A stretch of DNA of 64,000 nucleotides from Nocardioides zeae (GTDB taxonomy: Bacteria; Actinomycetota; Actinomycetes; Propionibacteriales; Nocardioidaceae): assembly GCF_010686755.1 (NCBI RefSeq), contig NZ_JAAGXA010000006.1:186001-250000 (forward strand). Reading direction: 5' to 3'. Positions 29,502 through 38,616 of the stretch are shown here, in pieces (within the stretch, counting starts at the first letter, position 1; every line of letters starts with the position of its first letter). Position numbers and translations under genes: made by a program. The notes under the pieces are model-generated. The model ran no database searches and was not told the origin of the DNA. It was given only the letters and a program-made list of their open reading frames with translations.

Positions 29502-30301
29502 CCGCCGACGACCCCGCGGGCCTCCGCCTCACCGTCGTGGGCTGCGCCGGGTCGTACCCCGGCCCCACGTCGCCCGCGAGCTGCTACCTCCTCGAGGCCG
29601 ACGGCGACGACGGCGCGGGCGGCACCCGCCGCTGGCGGATCCTGCTCGACCTCGGCAACGGTGCGCTGGGCGCGCTGCACAACCACGCGGACCCGCTCGC
29701 GATCGACGCCGTCTTCGTCAGCCACCTGCACGCCGACCACTGCCTCGACCTGTGCGGCTACTACGTGCTGCGCAAGTACCACCCCACCGGCGCCCAGCCG
29801 CGCATCCCTGTCTGGGCCCCGTCCGGGGCGGCGGCGCGGCTCGCGCGTGCCTACGACCTCCCGCTCGACCCGGGGATGACCGAGGAGTTCGACTTCACGG
29901 AGTACGCCGCGGACCGCGCCGCCGTGCAGGTCGGGCCGTTCACGGTGCAGCCGTTCGAGGTCTACCACCCGGTGACGGCCTACGCGTTGCGGGTGACCGC
30001 CGCCGGCCGCACGTTGACGTACTCGGGCGACACCGCGCCCTGCGACGGGCTCGACGAGGCGGCCGCGGGCGCCGACCTGCTGCTGGCCGAGGCAGCGTTC
30101 CGGAGCCAGGACGACAACCCGCCGGGCGTGCACCTCACGGGCGCGGACGCCGGCGACCTGGCGACCCGGGCCGGCGTGGGCCAGCTCGTGCTCACCCACG
30201 TCCCCGCCTGGTTCGACCCGCTCGTCGCCCACGGCGAGGCGGTCGAGAAGTACGACGGCCCCACCTGGCTCGCCACCACCGGCGCGGTGTTCGAGGTCTG
30301 A
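29498..30301 (+). CDS. MBL-fold hydrolase, probable cAMP phosphodiesterase (Rv1339-like)
   Basis: 267 residues, metallo-beta-lactamase fold. The metal motif is [11 protein letters not shown], with GDTAPCDGL and [10 protein letters not shown] supplying later ligands. By position after murI it corresponds to M. tuberculosis Rv1339, reported as an unusual cAMP phosphodiesterase; that function is carried over by orthology, not shown here. The GTG start overlaps the murI stop by 4 bp. In mycobacteria rph follows directly, but here some 7.5 kb of other genes intervenes. Confidence 0.85.
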   Translation: MTADDPAGLRLTVVGCAGSYPGPTSPASCYLLEADGDDGAGGTRRWRILLDLGNGALGALHNHADPLAIDAVFVSHLHADHCLDLCGYYVLRKYHPTGAQPRIPVWAPSGAAARLARAYDLPLDPGMTEEFDFTEYAADRAAVQVGPFTVQPFEVYHPVTAYALRVTAAGRTLTYSGDTAPCDGLDEAAAGADLLLAEAAFRSQDDNPPGVHLTGADAGDLATRAGVGQLVLTHVPAWFDPLVAHGEAVEKYDGPTWLATTGAVFEV

Positions 30302-30620
30302 GGAAGAAAACGCGGACCGGCCCTCCCGAGGGTCGAAGAAAACGCGGACCGGCCCTGCTGAGGGCCAAGGAAAACGCGGACGCGTACGGTCCAGGGCTCG
30401 GCGTGTCGCGCCTCGCATCCCGCACTCTTCTCGCCCCGCCTCCCGGCTCGGCGCACTTTCCTCCGCGCCCGCGCATTCTTCTCGCTCCGAGGTTCGCGGG
30501 CCTCGGTCCCTCGGGCGGGCGGCCAGCCCGGCAAGCGTCCACAAGCGTTCGATCCGGCGGGTCTGTCCACCGCCCCCGCGACGGGCGGGACGCGCGGCCG
30601 CCACGGGGTACGTCGCGGTC
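30302..30620 (+). repeat. GAAAACGCGGACC direct repeats and AT-tailed motifs; no gene seen
   Basis: Three direct copies of AAGAAAACGCGGACCGGCCC or a close variant lie at about 30305, 30336 and 30368, followed by CTCGGCGTGTCG at 30398. Further on, CACTCTTCTCGC, GCGCACTTTCCTCCGCGC and GCGCATTCTTCTCGC form a second motif family at about 30422, 30451 and 30471. The same motifs occur, mostly inverted, just after the next gene. The 319-bp gap has no other feature I can support. Confidence 0.85.
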
Positions 30621-31622
30621 ATGTCCTCGCCGTACGTTCCGCGCACCGCCTTCCCACCCCCGGGCACCACGCTCGCTGCCGCCGTCCATCCGCGGACCCG
30701 GCCCCTGGTGGCCCGCCGCCCGGTCGTCGACGAGCGCCGGGCGGAGCTCGTCCGCGCGCTCGAGGCCCTGCCGCCCAGCGGGTGCCTGACGGGGCTCTCG
30801 GGCGCGGAGGCGCGGGGATGGTGGTCGCTCCCGGCCCCCGACGGACTACCGGTCTTCGCGGCCGTGCCCGAGACCGCGCCACACCCGGAGCGGCGCGGGC
30901 TGGTGGTGACGCGCCACGCCGTACCACCCGCCCTCGAGGCGCGCCAGGACCTTCGCGCGGGAACACCGGGCGAGGTGCTCCTCGGCTGCTGGGACCTCTG
31001 CCTGCTGGACCTCGTCGTGCTGCTCGACGGAGCGCTGGCCGTGGGGGAGGACCTCGCGGAGCTCGTCGCGACCGCTCGTCTGCGTCGCCGCGGAGCGCCC
31101 CTGCTCAGGCAGGCGCTGCTGCTCGCCGACGCCCGGGCCGAGTCGCTCTGGGAGGCGGTGAACCGGATGTTCCACGTGGGGGTCGGGGTCGACGTCGTGC
31201 CGCAGCACCCGATCGCGCTGCCCGACGGCACGACGGCCTACGCCGACCTGTGGTTGCGGGGGACGCGGCGGCTGCACGAGTACGACGGCGCCCACCACCT
31301 CGACCGCGACCAGCAGCGCCGGGACCTGCGCCGCGGGCGGCTGCTGGTCGGGGGCGGGTGGGAGCGCAACGGGTACACCAGCCACGACCTCCTCGTCCGC
31401 ACCCGCGACCTGCTGCGCGACATCGACATCGCCCTCGGCCGGGAGCACGACCCGGCCCGCCTCGCCTTCTGGGAGGCACAGCTGCAGCACTCGCTGCTCA
31501 CGCCGGCCGGGCGCGCCCGGCACGCCGAGCGCTGGTCGCGCGCCGCGCAGGGACGCGCCGGGCGACGAACCCAGCGGGCGCGAGGTCACGACGAGCCGAT
31601 CGCCCCGCCGTACGCCGCGTGA
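30621..31622 (+). CDS. DUF559/Vsr-like endonuclease-domain protein
   Basis: 333 residues. The C-terminal part has the Vsr-like/DUF559 nuclease pattern: LHEYDGAHHLDRDQQRRDLR (about 213-232) then GWERNGYTSHDLLVR. The Glu and Asp of this segment are the likely metal ligands. The first ~120 residues (TGLSGAEARGWW) resemble the winged-helix/AbiEi-like front ends seen on such actinobacterial proteins. Function is uncertain: DNA repair, anti-phage defence or a mobile-element remnant. The gene is bracketed by inverted repeat families and breaks a gene order conserved in mycobacteria, which suggests insertion. ATG 30621 has no clear ribosome site. Confidence 0.7.
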   Translation: MSSPYVPRTAFPPPGTTLAAAVHPRTRPLVARRPVVDERRAELVRALEALPPSGCLTGLSGAEARGWWSLPAPDGLPVFAAVPETAPHPERRGLVVTRHAVPPALEARQDLRAGTPGEVLLGCWDLCLLDLVVLLDGALAVGEDLAELVATARLRRRGAPLLRQALLLADARAESLWEAVNRMFHVGVGVDVVPQHPIALPDGTTAYADLWLRGTRRLHEYDGAHHLDRDQQRRDLRRGRLLVGGGWERNGYTSHDLLVRTRDLLRDIDIALGREHDPARLAFWEAQLQHSLLTPAGRARHAERWSRAAQGRAGRRTQRARGHDEPIAPPYAA

Positions 31623-31654
31623 GCGCCCCCGCCGGCAACGCTGCGCCGGCCGCG

Positions 31655-31795
31655 GAGGAGGAAAGTGCGCGGGATCGCGCCTCGTGAGAAAGAAAACGCG
31701 GACCGGCCGGGCCGGAACCTCGGCGTGTCGGGTGCCCGGGTCCGCGTTTTCTTTCCCCGGCCCGCAGCCGCGTCCGCGTTTTCCTTCCCCCGAGG
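31655..31795 (-). repeat. repeat cluster downstream of the DUF559 gene
   Basis: GAGGAGGAAAGTGCGCGG (about 31655) is the inverse of the GCGCACTTTCCTCC motif before the gene. AAAGAAAACGCGGACCGGCC (about 31685) pairs with GTCCGCGTTTTCTTT (about 31741), and a second inverted copy lies near 31769. CTCGGCGTGTCG recurs at 31721. The cluster could fold into a large hairpin behind the gene. Confidence 0.85.
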
Positions 31796-31822
31796 TCGGC
31801 CTGGACCTCGAGGCGCGCGACC

Positions 31823-32521
31823 TCAGACCAGCCCGGCGTCGTGCACGCAGATGGCGATCTGCACGCGGTTGGTGGCGCCCAGCTTGTCGAACAGCCGCGA
31901 CACGTGGGCCTTGACGGTCGGTACCGACAGGTAGAGCTCGGCCGCGATGTCGGCGTTGGACAGCCCGCGACCGACGGCGACGGCCACCTCGCGCTCGCGC
32001 TCCGTCAGGGTCGCGAGCTTGGCCTCGGCCTCGGCCGTGCGGGGGTCGCTGCCCTGGCGGACCTGCCGGATGAGGGTCTGCGTGACCGAGGGGGAGAGCA
32101 TCGGCTCACCGTCGGCGACCTTGCGGATGGCCGCGACGATCTCCGGGGGCGGGGTGTCCTTGAGGAGGAAGCCGTCGGCTCCGGCGGCGAGCGCGCCCAC
32201 GACGTAGTCGTCCGCGTCGAAGGTCGTGAGCACGATGACCCGCGGCGGCTGGGGGCGGGCGTGGAGCGCCGCCGTCGCCTCGAGGCCGTCCATGACGGGC
32301 ATGCGGATGTCCATGAGCACGACGTGGGGCCGCAGGGAGGCGGCGAGGGTGGTGCCCTCGCGGCCGTCGCGCGCCTCCCCGACGACCTCGAGGTCGGGCT
32401 GCCCGCCGAGCATGAGCCCGAGCGCGGAGCGCACCAGGGGGTCGTCGTCGACCACGAGCACCCGGATCGGGGTCGTCACGGGCTCGGGGCTCGAGGCGGT
32501 CACGGGGCCCACGGTAGCCAT
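31823..32521 (-). CDS. NarL/LuxR-family response regulator
   Basis: 232 residues. A receiver domain with the phosphoacceptor Asp71 (VVLMDIRMPVMDG) and acidic pocket VLVVDDDPLV, then a LuxR helix-turn-helix (LATLTEREREVAVAVGRGLS, LYLSVPTVKAHVSRLFDKLG). It should bind DNA after phosphorylation by the histidine kinase whose gene overlaps its start by 22 bp. The pair is divergent from an ABC transporter, its probable target. ATG 32521 is used; GTG codons downstream are possible alternatives. Confidence 0.92.
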   Translation of the reverse strand: MATVGPVTASSPEPVTTPIRVLVVDDDPLVRSALGLMLGGQPDLEVVGEARDGREGTTLAASLRPHVVLMDIRMPVMDGLEATAALHARPQPPRVIVLTTFDADDYVVGALAAGADGFLLKDTPPPEIVAAIRKVADGEPMLSPSVTQTLIRQVRQGSDPRTAEAEAKLATLTEREREVAVAVGRGLSNADIAAELYLSVPTVKAHVSRLFDKLGATNRVQIAICVHDAGLV

Positions 32522-33654
32522 GCGTGGACGACGAACGCATCTCCGTCGCGGCCGTGGGTGAGGTGCCCGCCGGCGAGGTCGACGCGCTCCGTCAGGCCCA
32601 CGAGGCCGAGACCGGAGCCGGGCACGCCGGGGGCGCTGAAGCCGTAGGGGTTGCGCAGCCGCACCTCGACGCCGTCCCCGGGCGTCCCGCGGAGGCAGAT
32701 GGACAGCAGCGCGCCGGGCGCGTGCTTCTGCGCGTTGGTGATGCCCTCCTGCACGACGCGGTAGAGCGCCCGGCCGACCGGGGTGGGCGGCGCCTCCTCG
32801 AGCTCGTCCTCGAAGGCGATCCGTGCGCCCGCCTCGACCGCCTCCGCCACGAGCGCCGCGATGTCCTCGTAGGTCGGCTGCGGGCGGTGGGTGACCTCGC
32901 CGGTGGCGGGGTCGCGCAGCACGCCGAGGACACCGCGGAGGTCGTCGAGCGCCTCGTTGGCCCGCACCTGCACCTCGGCGATGCCCTCGCGCAGCGCGTC
33001 GGCGTCGAGGTCGGTGCGGTAGGACAGCGCCCCCGCGTGCATGGAGACCTGGCTGATCCGGTGGGCCAGCACGTCGTGCATCTCGCGGGCGATCCGCGAG
33101 CGCTCGTCGACCCGGGCCTTGGCGAGCCGCAGGTCCTGCTCCGCCTCCGCCCGCTCGGCGCGCTGGCGCAGCGTCCAGAGGAGCTCGCGCCGCGATCCGA
33201 TGTACATGCCCCACGCCGCGATGGCCCCGGCCGCCGCCACGTTGGCGGTGAAGTTGATCCACATCGGGTTGGAGCCGGTCGACGGCGCGACCCGGAAGTA
33301 GACCTCGGCCCCGGCGACGCTGAGGACGCTGCCGACGGCGATCTCCCAATAGACGCGTCGCGTGGCCAGCGAGACCAGCGCGAGCACGGACGGGCCGGCG
33401 GCGAACGACGAGACGCAGGCCAGCGCGATGGTGACGACGACGACGAGCATCGGCCGCCGCCGCCGGAAGTGGACCGCCACGAACCCGACGAGCCCCAGGA
33501 GCAGGTCGCCGGCGATCCACCAGGCGTGGCCGCGCTGCACCAGCAGCGGGTACGACTCGACCGCGACCAGACCGCTGAAGACCAGCATGAGCAGCACGCG
33601 CCAGGTGCGGCCCCACGCGCTGACGCGCGGCTGGTACTCGGCGGGGTCCGTCAC
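32500..33654 (-). CDS. sensor histidine kinase (HisKA_3 type)
   Basis: 384 residues. About five membrane helices in the first 155 residues with no large external domain, then a dimerisation helix with the phospho-accepting His193 (IAREMHDVLAHRISQVSMHA) and an ATPase domain (EGITNAQKHAPG, GSGLGLVGLTERVDLAGG). Such short-loop kinases often sense membrane stress or antibiotics and work with a linked ABC exporter. TACGCT lies 6 nt before the GTG start on the minus strand, predicting a leaderless mRNA. It is divergent from the ABC genes. Confidence 0.92.
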   Translation of the reverse strand: MTDPAEYQPRVSAWGRTWRVLLMLVFSGLVAVESYPLLVQRGHAWWIAGDLLLGLVGFVAVHFRRRRPMLVVVVTIALACVSSFAAGPSVLALVSLATRRVYWEIAVGSVLSVAGAEVYFRVAPSTGSNPMWINFTANVAAAGAIAAWGMYIGSRRELLWTLRQRAERAEAEQDLRLAKARVDERSRIAREMHDVLAHRISQVSMHAGALSYRTDLDADALREGIAEVQVRANEALDDLRGVLGVLRDPATGEVTHRPQPTYEDIAALVAEAVEAGARIAFEDELEEAPPTPVGRALYRVVQEGITNAQKHAPGALLSICLRGTPGDGVEVRLRNPYGFSAPGVPGSGLGLVGLTERVDLAGGHLTHGRDGDAFVVHAWLPWAP

Positions 33655-33783
33655 CCGGTCAGCGTAGGGCGACCCGGGTCGCGCGGCAGCGGACCGGGGG
33701 CGCGGGCGCCACCTACTTTCGTCGTACGCGGTCAGGCCCAGCGGACGATGTGCCACCGGGCGGCGGCAGGCAGCATCGTCTGC

Positions 33784-34719
33784 ATGATCACTGTCCAAGG
33801 ACTCACGAAGAGGTACGGCGGGTTCACCGCCGTCGACGACGTCAGCTTCGTGGCGCGGGCCGGCCAGGTGACGGGCTTCCTCGGCCCGAACGGCGCCGGC
33901 AAGACGACGACGATGCGGATCCTCGCCGGCCTGACCCACCAGGACGCCGGTGTCGCCACCGTCGGGGGTCACCGCCTGCAGGACATCCCCAACCCCGGCC
34001 GGCACGTCGGCATCCTGCTCGACGCGTCCGCGCAGCACGCGGGCCGCACGGGCCGCGAGGTGCTGACGCTGGCCGCGAAGACCATGGGCCTGCCCGGCTC
34101 GCGCGTCGACGAGATGCTCGAGCTGGTCAGCCTCAGCGACGACGAGGCGAAGCGCCGGGTGCGCAACTACTCGCTGGGCATGCGGCAGCGCCTCGGCATC
34201 GCGCACGCCCTCATGGGCGACCCCCAGGTGCTGATCCTCGACGAGCCGGCCAACGGTCTCGACCCGGCCGGCATCCGGTGGATGCGCGGCCTGCTCCGCG
34301 GGTACGCCGAGCGTGGCGGCGCCGTCCTGCTCTCCAGCCACCTGCTGCACGAGGTCGAGCAGATCGCCGACGAGATGCTGGTCATCGGCCGCGGCAAGAT
34401 CGTGGCCGCCGGCACGAAGTCGGAGCTGCTCGCGTCGGCCGGCACCTTCGTCAAGGCCGTCGACACCGCGGCGCTGGCGTCCGCCGCCCAGGCCAAGGGC
34501 CTCGCGGTGACGCCGTCCGGCGAGGGCTTCATCGTCGACGCCGAGCCGCAGGCCATCGGCGAGCTCGCGCTCGCCGCGCAGGCCGTGCTCCTCGAGCTGC
34601 GGGCGGCCGACGCCTCCGGCCTCGAGGACCTGTTCCTCCAGCTGACCGCCGACACCCAGCGCGAGGCGGCCGCCGCCTTCCCGCCCGGATCGCCCTACCA
34701 CCAAGGAGCCTCGGCATGA
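33784..34719 (+). CDS. ABC transporter ATP-binding protein
   Basis: 311 residues. Walker A GFLGPNGAGKTTTMRIL, signature NYSLGMRQRLGIAHAL and Walker B QVLILDEPANGLDP are complete. The ~70 residues after the ATPase core form the extra domain usual in bacitracin/lantibiotic-type exporters. It works with the permease that overlaps it by ATGA. A two-component system faces it across 129 bp and is the likely regulator. Antibiotic or peptide export is plausible; the substrate is unknown. Confidence 0.92.
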   Translation: MITVQGLTKRYGGFTAVDDVSFVARAGQVTGFLGPNGAGKTTTMRILAGLTHQDAGVATVGGHRLQDIPNPGRHVGILLDASAQHAGRTGREVLTLAAKTMGLPGSRVDEMLELVSLSDDEAKRRVRNYSLGMRQRLGIAHALMGDPQVLILDEPANGLDPAGIRWMRGLLRGYAERGGAVLLSSHLLHEVEQIADEMLVIGRGKIVAAGTKSELLASAGTFVKAVDTAALASAAQAKGLAVTPSGEGFIVDAEPQAIGELALAAQAVLLELRAADASGLEDLFLQLTADTQREAAAAFPPGSPYHQGASA

Positions 34720-35549
34720 GCGCCACCGCCCCCGCCCCCCACCTCGGCACGGGCACCTTCGACATCTCCGGCACCGCCCCGATCCCGCTGACGCGCCTCG
34801 TCGGCGTCGAGGTGCGCAAGCTCGTCGACACCCGGTCGGGCCGCTGGCTGCTCATCGTGCAGGCTGCGCTCATCGCGATCGGCTCGCTGGTGCTCGCGGT
34901 CGTCATCGCACGCAACGACGGCACGGCGGCGCTGTTCGACTTCACGTCGATCGCCGGAGGCGTGACCCAGCTCCTCCTGCCGGTGATGGCCATCATGGCG
35001 GTCACCACCGAGTGGTCGCAGCGCACCAACATGGCCACGTTCACGCTGGAGCCGCGCCGCGGCCGGGTCGTGCTGGCGAAGGCACTGGCCGCTGTCCTCG
35101 TCGGCCTGGCTGCGCTGGTCGTGGCGGTCGGGATCGGCGCCCTCATGACGGGCGTGTCCGGCCTGCTCGGCGCCGAGACCACCTGGGACCCGCGCCCGGA
35201 GCTGCTGCTGGGCTTCGCCCTGCTGCAGGTGATGAGCCTGCTCATCGGCTTCGCGTTCGGCACCCTGCTGCTCAACACCCCGGCCGCGATCGTGCTCTAC
35301 ATCGCGTTCTACACGATCATCCCGGGCATCATCGCCGCGGCTGCGTCGCTGATGTCGTGGTTCGACGACATCCGGCCCTGGATCGACTTCAACATGGCGA
35401 TCATGCCGCTGTCCGACTTCGGCCAGCCCGACAGCGAGCTGGGCTTCGGTGCCATCGAGTGGCCGGAGTTCACCACCTCGGTCGCCCTCTGGTTCGGGCT
35501 CCCGCTCGTGCTCGGCGTCCTCCGCATGCTGCGCGCCGAGATCAAGTGA
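34716..35549 (+). CDS. ABC transporter permease
   Basis: 277 residues with six predicted membrane helices of the ABC-2 type (LLIVQAALIAIGSLVLAVVI, LVGLAALVVAVGIGALMTGV, IVLYIAFYTIIPGIIAAAAS). The segment ALLEPRRGRVVLAKAL-like TLEPRRGRVVLAKALAA is typical for permeases paired with such ATPases. The ATG overlaps the ATPase stop in ATGA, so the two subunits are made together. Substrate unknown. Confidence 0.88.
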   Translation: MSATAPAPHLGTGTFDISGTAPIPLTRLVGVEVRKLVDTRSGRWLLIVQAALIAIGSLVLAVVIARNDGTAALFDFTSIAGGVTQLLLPVMAIMAVTTEWSQRTNMATFTLEPRRGRVVLAKALAAVLVGLAALVVAVGIGALMTGVSGLLGAETTWDPRPELLLGFALLQVMSLLIGFAFGTLLLNTPAAIVLYIAFYTIIPGIIAAAASLMSWFDDIRPWIDFNMAIMPLSDFGQPDSELGFGAIEWPEFTTSVALWFGLPLVLGVLRMLRAEIK

Positions 35550-35641
35550 GCCCGGCCGCTCCGGCGGCCCCCTGACCCCGGTCGGGGCTCGGCGACATCT
35601 GAGGGGAGTGTTCACCGAGCCCTGACCGGCCTGTCACCCCC

Positions 35642-35673
35642 GTGGCGGCGCAGTGTTCCCGCTGCGCCGCCAC
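35642..35673 (+). terminator. 12-bp perfect hairpin after the ABC genes
   Basis: GTGGCGGCGCAG and CTGCGCCGCCAC flank an 8-nt loop (35654-35661). The stem is perfect. No T run follows. It lies 93 nt past the permease stop and just before the GDSL start, so it may end the ABC transcript or modulate the next gene. Confidence 0.65.
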
Positions 35674-35683
35674 GCTGCGTCTC

Positions 35684-36619
35684 GTGACCGCGCAGCGCAC
35701 CACCGCACGCAGGTACCTCCGCTTCGCCGCCCTCGGCGACTCGACCACCGTCGGCGTCGGTGACCCGATGCCCGGGACGCCGCTCGGGCTGGGGGCGGGC
35801 GCGACCGGCCAGGACGGCACGTGGCGCGGTTGGGCGACGTTGCTCGCGCGGGCGCTCGACGCGTCGTACGACGTCTCCTTCTGCAACCTCGCCGTCTCCG
35901 GGGCGACGGCGCGCGACGTGGTGGAGCACCAGCTCACCGACGCCGTCGACCACCACCCCGACCTGGTCTCGCTGGTCGTCGGCCTCAACGACACGATGCG
36001 CTCCACGTGGAGCCCCGCGCAGCTGCGCGCGGACCTCCTCCACGCCGCCGACCGGCTGACCGCGGGCGGGGCGCTCCTCATGACGGCGCGGTTCCACGAC
36101 CACGGCGCGGTGCTGGGCCTGCCGGCGTTCCTGCGGCGGCCGATGCAGCGCCGCATCGAGGTGGTCAACGCGGTGTACGACGAGGTGCACGCGGCGTACG
36201 GCGGGGTGCGGGTCGACCTCGCCACCTGCGCGGCCGTGCGGGACCGGGCCTCGTGGTCGGTCGACCGGATGCACCCCTCCGAGCGCGGTCACCGTGCCCT
36301 GGCGCGGTGCTTCGCCGAGGAGCTGACGGCGGCCGGGCTCAGCGTGGAGCCGCCGCGCGCCGAGCCCGACACGGACCGCGTCGTCACCTGGCGGGAGGAC
36401 CTCGGGTGGGTCGTCACCGAGGCCGTGCCGTGGATGGGGCGCCGGGTGCGCGACCTCGGGCCCTGGGCGGCCCGTGCCGCGTGGGACCGGGTGCCCGTGC
36501 CGGCCGGCGTCCGGGGGCGGACGCCGGGCCGCTCAGCCGCGGGCGGTGAGGACGATCGGGTCGCCGTGGGTGATGGCGATCGTGTGCTCGCTGTGCGCCC
36601 CGCGCGAGCCGTCGGCTGA
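35684..36619 (+). CDS. SGNH/GDSL hydrolase
   Basis: 311 residues. The SGNH blocks are clear: FAALGDSTTVGVG with the nucleophile Ser, SGATARD, VVGLND with the Asn, and DRMHPSERGH with Asp and His of the catalytic site. It is an esterase or lipase of unknown substrate; no signal peptide is seen, so it is probably cytoplasmic. GTG 35684 follows the hairpin. The 3' end overlaps the convergent map gene by 87 bp, and the last ~40 residues are low-complexity, so the functional domain ends earlier. Confidence 0.85.
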   Translation: MTAQRTTARRYLRFAALGDSTTVGVGDPMPGTPLGLGAGATGQDGTWRGWATLLARALDASYDVSFCNLAVSGATARDVVEHQLTDAVDHHPDLVSLVVGLNDTMRSTWSPAQLRADLLHAADRLTAGGALLMTARFHDHGAVLGLPAFLRRPMQRRIEVVNAVYDEVHAAYGGVRVDLATCAAVRDRASWSVDRMHPSERGHRALARCFAEELTAAGLSVEPPRAEPDTDRVVTWREDLGWVVTEAVPWMGRRVRDLGPWAARAAWDRVPVPAGVRGRTPGRSAAGGEDDRVAVGDGDRVLAVRPARAVG

Positions 36620-37300
36620 CAGGATCGTCCAGCCGTCGTCGGCCATCGCGATCTCGTCGGTGGTGGCGAGCAGCCACGGCTCGATGGCGATGACGAGGCC
36701 TGGCTTCAGCTTGAACCCGCGGCCGGCGCGGCCGTCGTTGGGCACGTGGGGCTCGCCGTGCATGGTGCGACCGACACCGTGACCGCCGAACTGGGTGTTC
36801 ACGGAGTAACCGTTCGCCCGGGCGATGGTGCCGATGGCCTCGCCGATGTCGCCGAGGCGGTTGCCGGAGCGCGCGACCTCGATGGCCGCGGCGAGGGCCT
36901 CCTCCGTGGTGCGGATGAGGCGGAGGTCCTCCTCCCGCGGCGTACCGACGACGACGCTGACCGCGGAGTCGCAGACCCAGCCGTCGACGCTCACGGCGAA
37001 GTCGAGGCTGAGGAGGTCGCCGTCGGCCAGCGTGTAGTCGTGGGGGAGGCCGTGGAGCACCGCGTCGTTGACGGACGTGCAGAGCACCTTGCCGAAGGGG
37101 CCCCGGCCGAACGAGGGGGCGTAGTCGATGTAGCAGGACTCCGCACCGCGCTCCTTGATCATCTCGTGCGCGAGCGCGTCGAGCTCGAGGAGGTTCATGC
37201 CCACGTCGGCGGTCTCCGCCAGCCGGGTGAGCACGCTGGCGACGAACTCGCCGGCCGGGCGCATCTCGTCGATCTGGCGGGGTGAGAGCAGCTCGATCAT
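36533..37300 (-). CDS. map: type I methionyl aminopeptidase
   Basis: 255 residues. It removes the N-terminal methionine from nascent proteins. The pita-bread fold ligands are visible: [20 protein letters not shown] with two Asp, [17 protein letters not shown] with the metal His, [10 protein letters not shown] and the final EHTIAI with Glu residues. ATG 37300 overlaps the stop of a small membrane-protein gene in ATGA. The 3' end overlaps the GDSL gene on the other strand by 87 bp. Confidence 0.95.
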   Translation of the reverse strand: MIELLSPRQIDEMRPAGEFVASVLTRLAETADVGMNLLELDALAHEMIKERGAESCYIDYAPSFGRGPFGKVLCTSVNDAVLHGLPHDYTLADGDLLSLDFAVSVDGWVCDSAVSVVVGTPREEDLRLIRTTEEALAAAIEVARSGNRLGDIGEAIGTIARANGYSVNTQFGGHGVGRTMHGEPHVPNDGRAGRGFKLKPGLVIAIEPWLLATTDEIAMADDGWTILSADGSRGAHSEHTIAITHGDPIVLTARG

Positions 37301-37764
37301 CGGTCGCCTCCTCGGGCGGACCCGCCGGAGCGGGCGGTGCTGGTGCGGCTGGTGGGGAGCCCGGCCGCGCGGGCCTGCGCGAGCAGGCCGACGACGGCGA
37401 GCAGGAGCCCGGCGAGGCCGAGCGTGCCGAGCGCGACGTGGCTGTAGACCCCGTCGGCCTCCGCGGTCGAGGCGGCGACGGTGGTGAAGCCGCCGATCAT
37501 CGCGGCGAGCAGGGCGGCGTGCATCCGGAGCGTGCGCGTCGGTGCAGCGCCCCAGAACGAGTACGTGATGCCCGCGGTGAGGGCGGCGCCGCCGATGGCC
37601 AGCACGACCCCGACGGAGCGGTTGTCGTCGAGCGAGCCCGCGGCGTCGGCCGCGAGCACGGCGGCCACGAGCCCGGCGCCGACGAGCGCCGCGACGACCT
37701 GGCCCCGGGAGGGCGCGGGCTCGACGGGTCCGCGGCGCGACGAGGCGGACGTGCTGCTGGGCAT
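37297..37764 (-). CDS. small four-helix membrane protein, unknown function
   Basis: 155 residues with a Ser/Arg-rich N-terminus and four hydrophobic segments ([76 protein letters not shown]). No family recognised. It is translationally coupled to map (ATGA overlap) and divergent from rph, 87 bp away. Confidence 0.7.
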   Translation of the reverse strand: MPSSTSASSRRGPVEPAPSRGQVVAALVGAGLVAAVLAADAAGSLDDNRSVGVVLAIGGAALTAGITYSFWGAAPTRTLRMHAALLAAMIGGFTTVAASTAEADGVYSHVALGTLGLAGLLLAVVGLLAQARAAGLPTSRTSTARSGGSARGGDR

Positions 37765-37851
37765 GGGGGCCAGGGTATCGGTCGGCCGCTCGTCCACAGG
37801 CCGCGGCCGTCGGCACCGGGCGACCGCCGCGGATGGCCTAACCTCACGGGC

Positions 37852-38616
37852 ATGACCGCCACCCCCGCCACGCCCCCGGCCGAGCCACGTCCCGACGGGC
37901 GCGCCGACGACGAGCTGCGCCCCGTGAGGATCACGCGCGGCTGGCTCGACCACGCTGCCGGCTCGGTCCTCGTCGAGTTCGGCAGCACCAAGGTGCTGTG
38001 CGTCGCCTCGGCCTCCGAGGGCGTGCCGCGCTGGCGCAAGGGCTCGGGCCTGGGCTGGGTGACGGCGGAGTACGCGATGCTCCCCGGCTCCACCCACACC
38101 CGCAGCGACCGCGAGTCGGTCAAGGGCCGCATCGGTGGGCGCACCCACGAGATCTCCCGCCTCATCGGGCGCTCGCTGCGCTCGGTGGTGGACTACCAGG
38201 CGCTCGGCGAGAACACGATCCAGCTCGACTGCGACGTGCTGCAGGCCGACGGTGGCACGCGCACGGCGTCGATCACCGGGGCCTACGTGGCGCTCGCCGA
38301 CGCGATCACCCACCTCCGCTCCACCGGTGCGCTCAAGGGCGAGCCGCTGACCGGCTCGGTCGCCGCCGTCTCGGTCGGCATCGTGGGGGGCCGCCCGCGG
38401 CTCGACCTGCCGTACGTCGAGGACGTCGCCGCCGAGACCGACATGAACGTCGTCATGACGGGCGACGGGCGCTTCGTCGAGGTGCAGGGCACCGCGGAGG
38501 GCGTGCCGTTCGACCGGGCCGAGCTGGACGCGCTGCTCGACCTGGCCGCCGGCGGCTGCGCCGACCTGACCCGCCTGCAGCAGGAGGCCCTCGCGCAGGA
38601 GGTCACCCGTGGCTGA
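37852..38616 (+). CDS. rph: ribonuclease PH
   Basis: 254 residues. RNase PH trims the 3' end of tRNA precursors using phosphate. Family blocks: [57 protein letters not shown] and [20 protein letters not shown]-like [26 protein letters not shown] lies 7 nt before the ATG and there is no ribosome site, so the mRNA may be leaderless. rdgB follows with an 8-bp overlap, as in most actinobacteria. Confidence 0.96.
   Translation: MTATPATPPAEPRPDGRADDELRPVRITRGWLDHAAGSVLVEFGSTKVLCVASASEGVPRWRKGSGLGWVTAEYAMLPGSTHTRSDRESVKGRIGGRTHEISRLIGRSLRSVVDYQALGENTIQLDCDVLQADGGTRTASITGAYVALADAITHLRSTGALKGEPLTGSVAAVSVGIVGGRPRLDLPYVEDVAAETDMNVVMTGDGRFVEVQGTAEGVPFDRAELDALLDLAAGGCADLTRLQQEALAQEVTRG

Noticed and set aside
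30302-31795. Insertion sequence around the DUF559 gene
   Set aside because: No transposase motif, no clear target-site duplication; repeats are short and multiple rather than single terminal inverted repeats.
35642-35683. Start of the GDSL gene at GTG 35642
   Set aside because: That GTG is the first base of a perfect 12-bp hairpin; the extension lacks family similarity, and GTG 35684 gives the SGNH N-terminus.
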